DNA from: Hymenopellis radicata
Lineage: Eukaryota > Basidiomycota > Agaricomycetes > Agaricales > Physalacriaceae
DNA length: 64,000 nucleotides
NCBI GenBank assembly: GCA_015501595.1
Contig: JADNRX010000023.1
Location: 62,001-126,000, forward strand
Direction of reading: 5' to 3'
The position numbers and the translations under genes were made by a program. This document shows, in pieces, positions 1 through 12,050 of the stretch (within the stretch, counting starts at the first letter, position 1; every line of letters begins with the position of its first letter). The notes beneath the pieces were generated by a model. It was not told the DNA's origin and ran no database searches. It saw nothing but the letters and a program-made list of their open reading frames with translations.

Positions 1-27
1 TGTAAATTTGCGATTTCCTTTTAACCA

Positions 28-2414
28 ATGGCGTCTACCAAAAAAGGCTCAACAAAACCTCCCAAAAGTCGGCCGGTAGCTACGTCTGCCATTTCCCAGC
101 CTGCCGTACAGGATAGCACCAACACTGCTGCCCTTTCCTCCTTCTCTCCAAATGGAAATCTCTTTGCTTTCCTATCTCTTGCTGTCGACAAACATCGTCT
201 GCGTGTATATGACTCCTCATCCGGAAAATCTGTCGCGGAAAATGTTTTTGATGTTTCGCGGGTGACAGCCCTTGTCTGGGGCCAGGTAGTTGGCGCAGAC
301 AGTACAGACGATTCACCTAGCAAGAAGAAACGCAGAAAGACAGCCGACGATCAGTCTGCTGAAAAGGCAACACTCGAGGCGATAATACTCGGCATGTCGG
401 ATGGGACTATCCTTGTATTCTCACCTACACATGGCCGGACAATGCGCACTCTGTCCAATCCAAAAAGTACCACCGCGATATTGTCAGTTGTCGTTGACAA
501 GAATAAACATTTATGGACATCCAGCGCAGACGGAACTGTACGCCTCTGGGACCTAGAATCGGGAAACATCACTCGCTCCCACAAATCCGACGACCGGATA
601 CCATATTCCTCAATCGCGATGCGTCCTTCCGACCTAGAGGATGACTCTCGGATTCTTGCCGCCCACCACTCCATCCACCTACTGTCCCTCGACAAAAAGA
701 TCTCGGAAGTTGCCTCCTTCCCCGGTCACGCTTCCCCAGTTAAAATTCTACAATGGGACGCATCCCAAGTGCCAGCGAATCGCTTCGTTTCGCTTGCTGA
801 AGGCGACCGAGTCGTCTCAGTTTGGGAGCTGCCGCGAGATGGCGCCAAACAAGGGAAACTCGTTGCATCCGTACAACTTGATGCCGATGCGCGTCTTGTG
901 GCGCTCCAGAACACGGAACCTTCTAGCCGTAATCAAACCCTTCTTACCCTCTCCTCGTCTGGCCGAATATCCATATATCCTATACCCAATGAACTCACAC
1001 CACCCCCCAAATCACCACACAAAGTCTCCACCTTACTTCCTCGTTCTACCCTTGCCGTACCACCCTCCAAGAACACCTCAGGCGCTCAGCTTATTGGGGT
1101 GACGTTTTCAGCAGGTTCAAGTGGGAGCATTCGGATAGTCCGTTTAGTTGGGGGCGTTAAGCCCGTATTTGACCTCGTTGTAAGTTGAAGAACTTCCCGG
1201 GTTCTGTGTATTCATGGATCCTTGCAGCATTATCTTGAAGATGGTTCGGACACATTTATCACGGATGTGGCGATTGACGACGTCCCCATTGGACTTTTAA
1301 CGGAAGGTACCACGGTGAGTCGAGGTCGTCTCTTCGGACCATGGTTTCTGATGTATATTCTGCAGTTATTACCAAACAAGCGCTATGCGGAGAACAATTC
1401 GATGGCGATTGGCTCGGGTGCCGAACTGGGTCACGCGGAGGAACTGGAGGATATGGCGCGTCCTGAAGGCGAACTTGATGCTGAACTCGCAGAACTCAGC
1501 CTCGGCCAAAGGTTGACTGTCCTTACTGGAGCAGAAAATGCTGATGCGAGCGACGACGAAGACGCCGCATCAAAACCTAGCAAGCGGGGGGCAAACAGAA
1601 CGAAATATCTGTCGTACCGGCCGCCTCTCTTACGCGTACTTTGCTGCAAGCTCTGCACTCTTCAGACTCGCGCTTAATGGAGACGTGTTTGGCTCATTCT
1701 GACCCCGTGTTAATACGGAACACCATCAAAGCGCTCCCACCCCAACTGGCAGTCCCACTATTAATGGCTTGTATGGATCGTTTAAGCAGAGGTGCTCGCG
1801 CCGGCAACATGAAAGGTGGAGGTGGAGGAGCTAGTTCGCAACGCGGTGCAAGCCTGATAACATGGGTCAAGACGGTGCTTACAATACATAGCGGGCATCT
1901 GATGACGGTTAGTTTCTCTGTTTCATCAAGACAGCGGACACTGGCTAATTCAGGCGTCTAGATGCCTGATCTCGTTGCTCGTTTATCAGGTCTGCACGCG
2001 ACTTTGACTTCTAGACTCGCGTTACAGGAGAATCTTCTGTCGCTGAGTGGGCGCCTTGATATGGTTCTGTCGCAGATTGAGATGCGTTCATCTACTGTCC
2101 CCGCGCCGCTCGTCGCGAAGAAAGATCGGCCCGCGAAGGACAAAAGCGTCAAGAAGTATGTCGAGGGCGAGAGCGACGAAGATGAAGACGTGAAAATGGA
2201 TGTTGAGGTCGAAGTTGATAGCGACGACAACGGCAGCGTCGAGGATGTGGAATTGGGTGGAGATGACAGTGATGAGGAATCTGAAGAGGAAGCAGAGGAC
2301 AGTGACGAAGACGAGGACGAGGATAATTCAGACGATTCAGAAGGGCCCGTGCAGAATGGGTTTATTGACGATGAAGCAGAGGAGTACAGTGATGAAGACA
2401 GCGATAGTGAATAG
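28..2414 (+). CDS. UTP5: Utp5/WDR43-like small-subunit processome WD40 protein (4 exons, one apparent frameshift)
   Basis: U3 snoRNP (t-UTP) component acting in the nucleolus in pre-18S rRNA transcription and processing. Exons 28-1179, 1228-1314, 1366-about 1907 and 1962-2414, with introns of 48, 51 and 54 bp (GT-AG). The N-terminal ~390 residues carry WD-type repeats (for example WTSSADGTVRLWDLESG). The C-terminal part is a Utp12-type helical domain (LTRTLLQALHSSDSRLMET, then DLVARLSGLHATLTSRLAL), followed by a very acidic Asp/Glu/Ser tail, usual for this family. Start chosen at the first ATG, followed by a Lys-rich N-terminus. The frame breaks at the six-G run 1586-1591: the Utp12 domain continues one frame over, as if one G were missing. 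I see no usable intron there, so an assembly error is the simplest reading. Family assignment is from recognised motifs, not from a search. Confidence 0.85.
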
Positions 2415-2755
2415 TACAGATTGTAATCATTGTACATGTTTCGATTGCATCAACGAAACGAGTGATCGAGGGGAATATTGGCACAGCCACAGTCGGATCT
2501 CTGACCTTTGTGATCTTCGCTTTGTTTGTTGCCGAGGACGACGACGACGACCACAAGTGTTCACCGCTGCTTGCAGTATCTCGATAATAATCCTGCCTTT
2601 GTCGCCGCCGTGCTTTACCAGGACCGTCGGTGCTACTGCACTGGATGCTACTAGCCTTCGGTTTCTATAATCTGTCTCTGTCATCATCTGTGGCCAAAGA
2701 CGAGGTGAGCTCGAGCGCCATTCTCCGGTGACTTACTGAAAAATTTGGTCCAGCA
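2415..2755. other. Intergenic region, UTP5 to unknown gene
   Basis: About 340 bp between two plus-strand genes. It must hold the UTP5 terminator and the promoter of the gene at 2756. I see no coding exon, no repeat and no recognisable control motif in it. Confidence 0.5.
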
Positions 2756-4283
2756 ATGAGCAGAACATCATACCCGTCCCCAGCGTCGTCTTTGATTGAC
2801 TCGCAAATGGATGAATTGGCGCCCGCGTCGCCTCAGCATATATCCATAGAGAATCGCAACCGTGGCCCAATATCCCTCCAGGTCCTCCAAGCCATGCGAC
2901 ACAGCCTGCAGTCAGTCTACCATTTCATCTCAGGACACGACCTAACTACTAAACTAGGGCGCGGGATCGCGACGCGGATTATGGCCCCAGACACGGCGCT
3001 ATTTTGCTTACCGGAGCTACATCAGGACAAGAGTCTAATGGACACGACAGTATATTTGACTTGGATAGACTGAGGTCGTCACTCCCTACCAGTCCAAATG
3101 AAGAATTGGGCAGCATATACAACCGGGCGCCTTTGGATTCTATTACGGAAAATAGCCCAGGAAATACACCACCCCCAGCTCCCTTACTTTCAAGCCGCTC
3201 TCTTCAGTCTCCAGTCAGTCCTCCTTCCTTGCGCATACCGCGACGTATCATGCTTGAACGAAATCTGCGGCGGCGCGACTTTGCAGAAGAACAGAGTGCA
3301 ACCAGCGGACAACGTACCCTTATAAGAGAGCCTTCCCGGTTCGTTGAATCCCCAGTCGAGGAAGAACCGCCCGTTACCTTCCCGCCGGTCTCTCGTGTTC
3401 CACGACGTCTCCCCATTGCCGTGAGAGAAGTCAGGGAGCGACGGTCTGCACCAGATGCATCTGTGCGCAATGGTCCGGCATCGAGTGGGAATGATGATAG
3501 GATCTCCCAAAGTCTTGACGAAAGTCCGAGACGGACAGCTCTTAGTTGGAGGCAATCTGTACACTCCACAACGTCTACACTGTCTTCCATAGGAGGATCT
3601 CTTGATATGCAGAATTTCCAGTCACCTCCTGATTCCCTCCCTGCAATGCTCTTCGAGCCTACGTCATTTACACATCTCGAAGATTCAGCGCGCGCAGCAG
3701 CCCTTCGCTATACCCGCGATCCCGAAACTCGACCTTTTGATCCTCAGAGGGATGGCGAGTTTTGGGCAATAAATGGACCCCAACCTCTTCGCTCACGTAG
3801 AAATCGCCGGGACCAACCATATCCGTCGCCTGCTACCCAAGACCGCTTGGATGAACTGGGTACGTGCTCTGATCGGTTTCTTATGCAGCAATAGCTGAGG
3901 CTGATTTCCTTTTAGTCTATGACTGGGAAGAAGCAACTCGACAGAGATGGGGGGAAGCCAGGGATTTTATCGACTCGGGATATTCCCGTGTTTCTGAGCT
4001 CATACCCGTGACGGGTGAGATAATGGAGGGCCTCGATTCAGACGAGGAAGATTCAGATTACCAGCCGCGTGTACGTCTGAACTCCCGTTCTGGCGAGCTC
4101 GAATGTATTCCGCCATGTCGATGCGATTGCGAGCTGCCCATCACGGAGGACTCGAAGTATTATGGACGTACAACGCCGTTTTACGTCGATCCTTTGCCCA
4201 TGCCGCTCGTGGATATGCTCCCAGCTAAACCTCCTCCACCTGCGGAGGTCAGGGTGTACCGTGCCGTCACAGCTGGACGGTGA
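2756..4283 (+). CDS. Unrecognised low-complexity protein (3 exons)
   Basis: Exons 2756-2910, 2958-3859 and 3916-4283. The introns are 47 bp (donor GTCAGT, branch-like CTAAC, acceptor CTAG) and 56 bp (GTACGT...TTTTAG), and both junctions keep the frame. The product is about 470 residues. It is rich in Ser, Pro and Arg with many SP/TP sites, suggesting a disordered phosphoprotein. The C-terminal ~120 residues look more ordered, with a VYDWEEATRQRWGEAR segment and a small Cys cluster (CIPPCRCDCELP). No catalytic motif or transmembrane segment is visible. I do not recognise the family. The continuous frame across both introns makes it a real gene. Confidence 0.7.
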
Positions 4284-4683
4284 TTCTGCTCTTGGTTAGA
4301 TTCATACCCTTCCCGCTATCGCATAGGCTCGTCGTTGTTTGACACATTGCTCTTAGCATCATGTATCGTCGTTATAGGGTTTTGGATGGGATTGTGCAGT
4401 TTAATTAATTTATGTCCGTCATTTTATGTACCATTGTGTACTTCGTTGTCAATGTACACCTTACTCCACTGTAACAATCCACTGCAGTACATAAGTAAGC
4501 CCGTTCGATTGCACATTGCTTCATGTACCGCGCACTTTTCATCCCGCTCGTCGGGATGAAAGACGGCATCTCGATCTCGTAAATAATGAACCTCGCCGCG
4601 TGGCGTGTGAAAGGCTCCAGATTATTGCTGCCTTTGTGCCCTAAACCTTCACTGGCACATTCATTTGTAGCAACTGATCTACG
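4284..4683. other. Intergenic region upstream of the MYND gene
   Basis: 400 bp between two plus-strand genes. Nothing coding is convincing. A short self-complementary stretch (CATCCCGCTCGTCGGGATG, 4541-4559) could form a small hairpin in the 3' region of the upstream gene or the promoter of the next. Confidence 0.4.
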
Positions 4684-5866
4684 ATGCCAGAGCACTCTCC
4701 CGTTGCAACGAAGCTTGCTGAAGACCTTGGGCTGACAAAAGACGTTTTTGTCCCGGTCGACGCGGAACGCGACGTAGTTTTGACTAAACAGGTTGAGTCG
4801 GAATCGCGCATTGCTATACCAAGGAAGTAGTTAACAGACGTTGAAGCTCACCGATCTGTTCACGAACAACGATGAAGACACGATGGAGGCCATAATGGTT
4901 CGTAGATTCCTCAACAAGTACACAACTGACTCGCATTACAGTCAAGCTTCTGCGCGCGCTATCTTCCTGCGCTCGTTTCAGCATACCGTGCCGCGAAAGG
5001 AATCAACATTTACACGCGTCTCCTGCGCTCGGTGGCCGAATACGGCTACTTTGCAAAGTATATGCGTGCGCATCCCGATGCGAAGACGTTGCTGCAGTTC
5101 CACGCGCAACTGTTGCTTGATGCGGACCCTCTGAAATGGGTAGTGAGTTTGCCGCTACGCGTTCATAATGCATCTCTCAATTGTTTCGCTCCACAGAAGA
5201 TCTGGGAGGACACCGACACCGTGACAAGTTTGTTCAAGTTTCTCCTCGTGTGTATGCACTTCTTCATCTCATGGACCGGTTATTCCATCTCAATGCTGGG
5301 CTTTAGATGCAAGCCATTATCCGACCCATGTCGATCCCATTCCCGAAGCGACGCAGAAGGAACTGACTGACTTGTACGGCGCCGTTGCCCATTTCTACTA
5401 CAACGAGGTCCAGAAGAACTTGGGAGGATTTGAAGGCCGCAGGAATTCGGTGATGTTTCAATCTGCTTGGGAGTGAGTACTGTTTTAGCCATACGCATTG
5501 CGACGAAGCGTTCATTCCGCCCGAACAGTACCCAACGCGCTTTGGAAGGCAAAATGGAGATGGACAAGCTTCTGGGCGCGATTGGCCAGATGATGCCACT
5601 TGTTACGTGCGGTGCAGAGCAGGCGGGATGCTGGAAGAAAGGTAAACAACCTGGTTTGGCTGCTTGTACGCGCTGCCGTACGACGACGTACTGCTCGAAA
5701 GGTAAGTTCTCCGTCATAAAATGTATTGTCAAATCATTCATCTATATCTCAGCACATCAACAGCTGGACTGGAAGAGTCAGTCTTCATAATGGTCCTGAA
5801 GTTTAGCTGCTGATCCTCTGACCTGATGTAGGACACAAGAAGGTTTGCTTTGAGACTGTTTATTGA
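4684..5866 (+). CDS. MYND-type zinc-finger protein (8 exons)
   Basis: Rebuilt exons: 4684-4791, 4838-4897, 4942-5139, 5197-5251, 5307-5472, 5529-5701, 5753-5776 and 5832-5866. All junctions are GT-AG and in phase, giving 272 residues. The body is helical (LLRSVAEYGYFAKYMRAHPD). The C-terminus is a MYND finger: CGAEQAGC, then CTRC, YCSKAH and finally RHKKVC. The last two ligands lie on a 35-nt terminal exon; reading straight through intron 7 would give a finger without them, which is why I chose this splice (donor GTCAGT at 5777). MYND fingers mediate protein-protein contacts, often with Pro-rich partners. The function of this fungal protein is unknown. The next gene is convergent, 155 bp away. 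Confidence 0.8.
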
Positions 5867-6021
5867 GTTCGAGGAGATTGATACATTGTATGGGCGTGCT
5901 TGAGTCGAACATGTTGAATAGAGAAGAGACAAACTAGTTGATACATCTATGAGGGTCCCAACTCAGAGTCGCGGATTACAGTGGCAGAGAAGGGCTTACC
6001 AAGGCATTGTACATATACAGT

Positions 6022-6790
6022 TCAATCATCGTCGACGTCCAAGTCACCCTCCACTCCTGCGCCTTCGCCTCTATCGTCAAAGTCCATATCGTTTGCGTCT
6101 TCGTCTCCTATGTCCCATACTGACGGGGCGTGCGTACGAGTTTCAATTAGAGTGACGTCCTCATACGTGGTACTCGTAAGTGGGACAGCAGAGGATGATG
6201 TTGACTTGATTTCCGATACTAGCTCTTCCATGGATCCTCCGAGGCGATCCTCTAGCTCTTCGACGATCTGCTACCCGTCAGACGGCTCTAGGATCCAGTG
6301 GGAACGACCTACGGCGTATAGTTCAACCAATGACTTTGGAGCAAGATTCACAATTTGCAGCTTTTCAGCCTTGGTCAAGTCGTATCCGGAAAGCGTTTTT
6401 ACAAGCTTTGACACGCTTTCCTCTGTCTGCGAGTTGACTACTTGATAATCTGCAGACAGGTACTTGATGGCCTGTAAAACTTGAACAAAGGTGTACAACG
6501 CGTTCAGTGAACGCCACGCACCTCGACCTCGACAGTTCTCAGGTTTTGTATGATCTCAACATTACTGGGATGCTTTTCGCCCGGTATAATGTTCGAGACC
6601 ACACCGGCGGCCTCTTCTTCCTTTTTTATCCGTACAGCTGTTTTCGTGCGCGACAGATGGTCCGCCTCCAATTCGCGTAGCAGTGACAGTACTTCATAAT
6701 TAGACAAAAGAGCGGATTGCGCATTGACAACCTGACTGAACGGTCACAAGCCTGTGCTAGTTTGAAAGGGCGGTCAGAAAATACCTCCAT
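6022..6790 (-). CDS. RPC17: RNA polymerase III subunit RPC9 (Rpc17/CRCP)
   Basis: Stalk subunit of RNA polymerase III, pairing with Rpc25 and helping recruit TFIIIB for tRNA and 5S rRNA transcription in the nucleus. Exons on the minus strand: 6790-6785 (only ATG GAG), 6731-6522, 6471-6313 and 6267-6022; introns 53, 50 and 45 bp; 206 residues. The joined N-terminus MEVVNAQSALLSNYEVLSLL matches the family start as I know it from human CRCP (MEV...SALLSNYEV). The middle has LTKAEKLQIVNLAPKS and then VEELEDRLGGSMEELVSEI, the HRDC-like fold of the family. The C-terminal tail is acidic. An upstream in-frame ATG at 6859 exists, but the conserved MEV start favours 6790. Confidence 0.88.
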
Positions 6791-6951
6791 GGTGGGCCTG
6801 AGCAAAGAGCGACCGATCATCTGATCATCTATTCCATCTCGTCGTGTTGACGGGTCCATACTTTACATGCCATCCATCCATACTGGTAAATAAAAGTAAT
6901 AAAAACACAACACTAGAAACACAACAGCCAAGATGAAGCAAGAAATGAATC

Positions 6952-8989
6952 TCAATCAACGATGACTCGTCTACCCTTGAACCAGTCTTTCAGACCTTGT
7001 GCACCGGTCTTCAGACTGCCGGGTAAGCTACGCAGACTCTTCACGCTCAAGATGCTCCGTCCACCACTGCTCTTCACACTGCGGAAACTGTCCATCGAGG
7101 GCGCACTGCGCAGAGAGACCGAAGTCCCCTTCGCCGCATGCGACACAATAAACGGCGGAGAAGGTTCAGGCGATGGCGGTATCGGCAACGTCCAAGCGCG
7201 AAAGGACCAGAAATAGACGGTCGCTTTTTTGACGATGGTGGCGTTTCGGTCGTTCGTTTCCGAGACGATGACGATGTGTCGCGCTTGAGGCTAACCAGCT
7301 TTTTGAACGAGCTGGCTTCTCACCAGAGCTAGAGCCAGTCGTCCGGACGCTGTCAAGAGTATCCACGGACTTGTTGTGTTGGGCCTGCTCGGCGAAGCCT
7401 AGCATTTTACCCAGCCCAGATGGGGGGAAAGAACCCTCATCCTCCTCCTCTGGTTCCGACTCTGTGTCAACGTCGCTCTCTTCTTCGTCGGGTATCACCC
7501 AATCCCAGTCAATGTTGGCGTAATGCACGGTGGGGATCTCCACAAACTTGACAGATTTACTGCAGCTGCCACTCCGTTGCCGTGTGGCGCGTGAAGCCAT
7601 GATCGATGGAGCATGCCGTTGAGTGGACGTGGACGAAGTGCGGGTTAAGATGGAGCGAGGATACTGTTCGGATGTCATAACGTCGTATGAGGTTGGAGAT
7701 GGGTAGTGCTGCAACGGGGAGTGTGTGGGCGAGACGATTCGGACGAAGACGATGTCGAGGTAGACGCGGACCGGCAAGGTTGTTGCAACAAGGCGTTCGC
7801 TGCACTTTGGTCCCCAGTGGATAACTTTAGACAAGCGGGAGAAGGAGGACTATGACCAAAATTATCCCACTGGGTGCTGCCGGTCGCTTGGGCGTCTGCC
7901 TGGTACCGTTTGCTCTTCGGCGACCAGAAGGAGGAGGGAGGCGACGGGGGTTGTCTGAAATCCCTGTTGAAACTGCTTTCATTTGAAGGACTGTCGCCCG
8001 GTTTATTCCTTCGTTCCAGACAGGGTCCGGATGTAAAGCTCGGAAGCGGGGCTCGGGTCCGCGGAAGATCATTCTCAGCGGATTGACAACTGGACGATGA
8101 GGATGACAGCTTAGGGCGCCGATAGATCCACTCTGGATGCTTGGAGAATTGCCGAGGGAGGGAGCAGACCTTGCCGTAGGAGGAAAATCAGTGCCCTGGT
8201 TGTTAGATGTGGACGGTGATCGCGGGAACGATGAGGCTGAATCAAGCGAGGAGTCCTCGACTGCTTTGAAGGAAGACTCGACGCCACAGGGCTAGCTGGT
8301 GCTGAAGAGATACCGACAGGTGAGGGAGGAACCGCAGGCGCAGGTGGCGTCTGGAAGGTACATTGTAAATTCCCCGACCAATTCCGAAAAGAAAGGTACA
8401 TACCACTTTGTAAAGTAGACTAGACGAGTCTGGAAAGGCAGACGCCGAACCCCCGGCCTTCGCTCTGCTTGACTTGGTCGACTTTTGATAATTGCGTCTA
8501 GACAACCCCTTGGTCCTGAGGAGAGTCAACGAGTCATTGATACCGACGGTAATACCCTCCGTAGTAGACGACGACCGTTTCGCTGGCTAAAAAATGGGTG
8601 TGAATATATCGGAATGAACGCAAAGCCGACAACTCACGATGGGGATTGGGGATGACGGTGAACGAGGGGAGGAGGGCGCATCAGCAAAGGCGGAACAGGC
8701 TGACAGCCACCTAAGCTCGTCAATGGTCAAAGAGCTTCGGGACCCATTTCCTCGCTGAAAGAGGATTGTTAACAGGGCTGTGATGAAAGCCGAACGGAAA
8801 GGACTGACCACGGCCATGATTGGGGGAGGATGGTAGGCAAGGAAAAGAGAAGATTGAGGCGAAGTTATGAGGGCTTGGTGGAGCGAGAAGAAGACGGGAG
8901 AGGGGACTACGGTGCACTTAATTTGACTCACGAACACGACGAAAACGGGAGACGGAGGCAACGGAGGATGCTCGGGTATAAGTAGACAT
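6952..8989 (-). CDS. Ser/Pro-rich unrecognised protein, structure only partly resolved
   Basis: A spliced gene running from about 8989 (MSTYTRASSVASVSRFRR, donor GTGAGT) to a stop at 6952. Supported internal pieces are 8749-about 8638 (GNGSRSSLTIDELRW...), about 8588-8410 (PAKRSSSTTEGITVGINDSL...) and the large exon from about 7790 to 7290. That exon ends in an acidic segment (DEEESDVDTESEPEEEDEG) next to an aromatic patch (HYANIDWDWVIPDEE). The final piece ends LKTGAQGLKDWFKGRRVIVD. The frame breaks at the T run 7300-7304 (one base missing on the minus strand would restore KKLVSLKRDTSSSS) and again near 7190. The exact exons between 8410 and 7790 are uncertain. I recognise no domain. The composition suggests a largely disordered regulatory or scaffold protein. 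Confidence 0.55.
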
Positions 8990-9205
8990 AGTTAAACCTC
9001 ACGATTTACACGTGTGGTGAATAATAGAACCTTGGGCCAAGAAGTAAGGGTGGCGATTGGATGGATCAGACGCGTGTAGAGCACGAGCTTAAGCACGATG
9101 TTTAAATGTTGTATACGTCACGTGTACAGTTTGAATGAAAACCGCGGGAACTCGAAGCGGTGGTACATGGAAGGCAGATTGAAGTCACCCAAAGGAGACA
9201 ACCTT

Positions 9206-9691
9206 CTACAGTCTGGGGCGGTCGGCGTGCATTCCACTCCAGATCCCGCGGGGCGCTTCCGTAGTGCTCTCTACCGCCTTCTTGAGAGCGCGGATTTTTG
9301 CGCCAGACGAGTCCAGAAGGAGCTGCACCTTTTTCTCGACCCAGTGACCTCGAACCCATTCAGAGCTATCACTTTCTCGCGATCATTTGCTAAAACATTA
9401 ATGAGTGGGGCATGAAAGTAAGAAATAGCAGTAAAACATACCATAAAAGCCACGTATAATGGGCTCCTTGTATGTGCGCTGTTTTACGACGATTTCGACG
9501 TGGGGATACGCCCGTGCAAGGGACTCTATGTGATTGTGGATGTACGTCCGTGTGTTGGCAGACGAGGGCCATTTGTCGCAGTACTCAAAGACCAGTTTCC
9601 GTATATGAGGTGTGAATGTAGCGTGTCCGTTGGCTGGGTATGACCGAAGCTGCGCCCTCAGCAGTGGCCGGAACGACGACAAGCTCTTCAT
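9206..9691 (-). CDS. MRPL43: Mitochondrial large-subunit ribosomal protein mL43 (apparent frameshift)
   Basis: Mitoribosome large-subunit protein with the L51/S25/CI-B8 thioredoxin-like fold. Exon 1 is 9691-9442, intron 52 bp, exon 2 9389-9206. Exon 1 gives MKSLSSFRPLLRAQLRSYP..., then HIRKLVFEYCDKWPSSANT and RTYKEPIIRGFY, which fit the family. Exon 2 begins NDREKVIALNGFEVTG and should continue VEKKVQLLLDSSGAKIRAL and ESTTEAPRGIWSGMH, but those lie one frame over. A single missing base in the CCC run at 9340-9342 (plus-strand bases) explains it. The length of about 145 residues is normal. The N-terminus is basic and may serve in mitochondrial import. The gene is divergent from the one starting at 9811. 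Confidence 0.82.
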
Positions 9692-9810
9692 GGTGGACAG
9701 CGAGCAGGTGTTTGGTCGTGTTTGGCATCAGAGCGATCAAATCACAGAAAGGCCGGCACGAAAGACTTGACGAAGACCAGCTTGAATCAAGACGCACGCG
9801 TCGCGTGTGG
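9692..9810. promoter_or_regulatory. Short divergent promoter region (mL43 / unknown nuclear-type gene)
   Basis: 119 bp separate the two divergent start codons (9691 minus, 9811 plus), so transcription of both genes must start within or very near this interval. I see no clear TATA box. The region is inferred from gene order only. Confidence 0.5.
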
Positions 9811-12050
9811 ATGGCCCGGGCTACTCGATCTGCGGTGACCACCGACAACAGCGACCAGCACACTGTCGACGACACTGACAACGTCGCCGCCACAAAAAAG
9901 CGTAAACGACGCTCACAGTCTATTGACGACGAGCATGCCTCAAAACAGTCTCGCACTGACGATGACCCAATGTCCTCTCCGCCACCCCATACCGCGCTCC
10001 AAAACGCTGCAGACGTGCCATTAAACCCGGAATATGCCTCCAAGATCCTGGTTATCCTCGAAGCGTGCGTATTAATTTATTCTGCAGCATCACCAGCGTG
10101 AAGCTGAATATCCCATCAGGGCAGACCAGCAGGCATTGCTCGACCGCGTCGTTCCTCTTGTCGCGGATCCTTCGTCGTCATCTTCCAATGCCTCTCAATC
10201 ATTGCGTACTCTACTACAAAATTCGCCACATCATCCCCTGTCCAAACTAAAGGTTCGTCCTTGCCAGTTGCATATATCCACAATCAATCAACTTTCTCTA
10301 GATCGCAGTCGAGAATCTTTTTCCACCTCCTTCTCAATCCCGGTTACCACATGCTTCCAAGCAAACTCAGTTCTGCCGACTTGCGCTCTCTCTCCTCGAG
10401 GAAGCCTCTTTTCATTCCGTTCCATTCCCCCTTGACCGAGTTACGGCCATTCCAGACGACTTGGATGGTATCACCGACGATTCGCATCAAGCCTCCGCTT
10501 CCACTTCTCCCGCTCAACCACCACGAAAGTACGCTCTTGTTCAGCATCTCCCTCAGGGCGACTATTGGACTTCTCTGAGTTCCTCCCTACCGCCTTCTTC
10601 ATCCAATAACCCGCCAGATCTCAGCACAGGCTTTTCAGAACTAGTAGCAGTCTTCCCTTACCCCTACCCCTCGACAAGCGAGGTCCCGTCCCTTGGCTCA
10701 TATCATAAAGTGATCAAATCATATCCCTCGCCTTGTGAACAGCGGAAAGTGACTACCGGGTCATTTTTAGACTATGGGCCATGGGCAAGTTTTGCACCAA
10801 CGTTTGAACTCGAGGATTCAGACGTTGGAAGAATTGAACTGGGTCAGCTTTGTTACGATAGAGCGATGAGAAAACGGGCCGCAGAGGAAAAGAGGAAGCA
10901 CATGTCACTGCGTGCTGCCAGGAGAATGGACAGGGAAGAACTCCCCATGGACTCTCTAGAAGCCTCTCCATCCGATCGTGCACCGTCCATCGATTTGGAT
11001 GGATTACTTTCACCGGACGATGTGAAGAATCTGAAATCTGTGCTAGACGACGCGGAGGTGTTGCGAGCGGTGGAAGAACTCTTAGAACGGAATCGTAAGG
11101 CACTGCTCAGGCTTCAAGAACTGCAGACCGCAAGGCTTGGCAAAGAAGATGGTGGCTCAAGCGTCGTCGAACAAGATTCAGAAGAGTGGGAAATAGGTCA
11201 GTTCTATCAACTATGCCAAAAAAAATTGTACGAGCTCATCGAATTTTCTTTTTTTGCAGCTCAGAGTATTCTTGACTCTCTCACACTCTTGGCGTCCTTA
11301 AGACCTCGAGCTTCTAGTGATGATAAATCTGCCATCATCCCATCTCCGGCCGCTCTGCACGCACTACAACGCACTTTACCGTTACAGAACACGCCGGGTT
11401 GGCACGGAACACTTCCTCCGACGCAAACAATCGCCATACGCGATGATTCCACGGTAAAGGTCCGCGCTGGTGCCACTCCTGCACCTGCCCCGACTCCCGC
11501 TGTGTCGACTGTGCCCGTCACACCGAGTCCGATAGCTCCAACGGGATCTTTCGCTAGTTACAACTACAACTACAACACGCCACAGCCTCAAACTCAATAC
11601 CGTTCTACTGGCACACCTGTACAGGCAACTGCTACCCAGTCCACGTTTGCTGCTGCTGGGTATCGACCAGGCTCAGCTACTCCATCGTATTACACCAACA
11701 GTATCAGCCACAGCAGGGTCAAAATAACTACTACAATCCTCAGGCGTATAATGGAGTAGTGGCGGGGCAGCAAGGGTATGCACCACAGTGGTATCAGTAC
11801 GCGCAGACAGCCGGTACGACAAACTCGGGGCGAGGAACGCCCCAACCTGGAGTCACCACGGCACTGAGTAATCAGTTTACTCAGTATTATCCGGCGGCGG
11901 CGACGGCAGGCAGGCGCTCAGACTCGGACACCAGCAGTCGCGAACACTGTAGTTGGGGCGAAGCAAATGCAGTGGACTGCACCAGCTACTCCGATCGCAT
12001 ATAGCCCTGCTGTGCGCGCAGCACAAAGTAGTTTTCCGGTGACAAGATGA
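9811..12050 (+). CDS. Unrecognised, probably nuclear, Gln/Pro-tailed protein
   Basis: Start ATG at 9811 (MARATRSAVTTDNSDQHTVD), soon followed by a strong basic nuclear-localisation-like stretch (KKRKRRSQS). Supported introns are 10253-10301 (49 bp) and 11197-11259 (63 bp). Another small intron or a lost base is needed near 10045-10085 to join ...NPEYASKIL to HQREAEYPIRADQQALLDRV. The middle has a helical segment (FELEDSDVGRIELGQLCYD, then RAMRKRAAEEKRKHM) and a coiled-coil-like part around 11040-11190. The tail is rich in Gln, Tyr, Pro and Thr, like a transactivation or prion-like region. Two apparent single-base losses (CC at 11695-11696 and within 11895-11920) must be bridged to reach the natural end ...AAQSSFPVTR with stop at 12048-12050. 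I do not recognise the family; a chromatin or transcription role is only inference. Confidence 0.6.

Noticed and set aside
1958..2437. Long Ser-rich open frame on the minus strand
   Set aside because: It is the mirror of the acidic UTP5 tail (GAN codons read backwards give Ser/Leu); no independent support.
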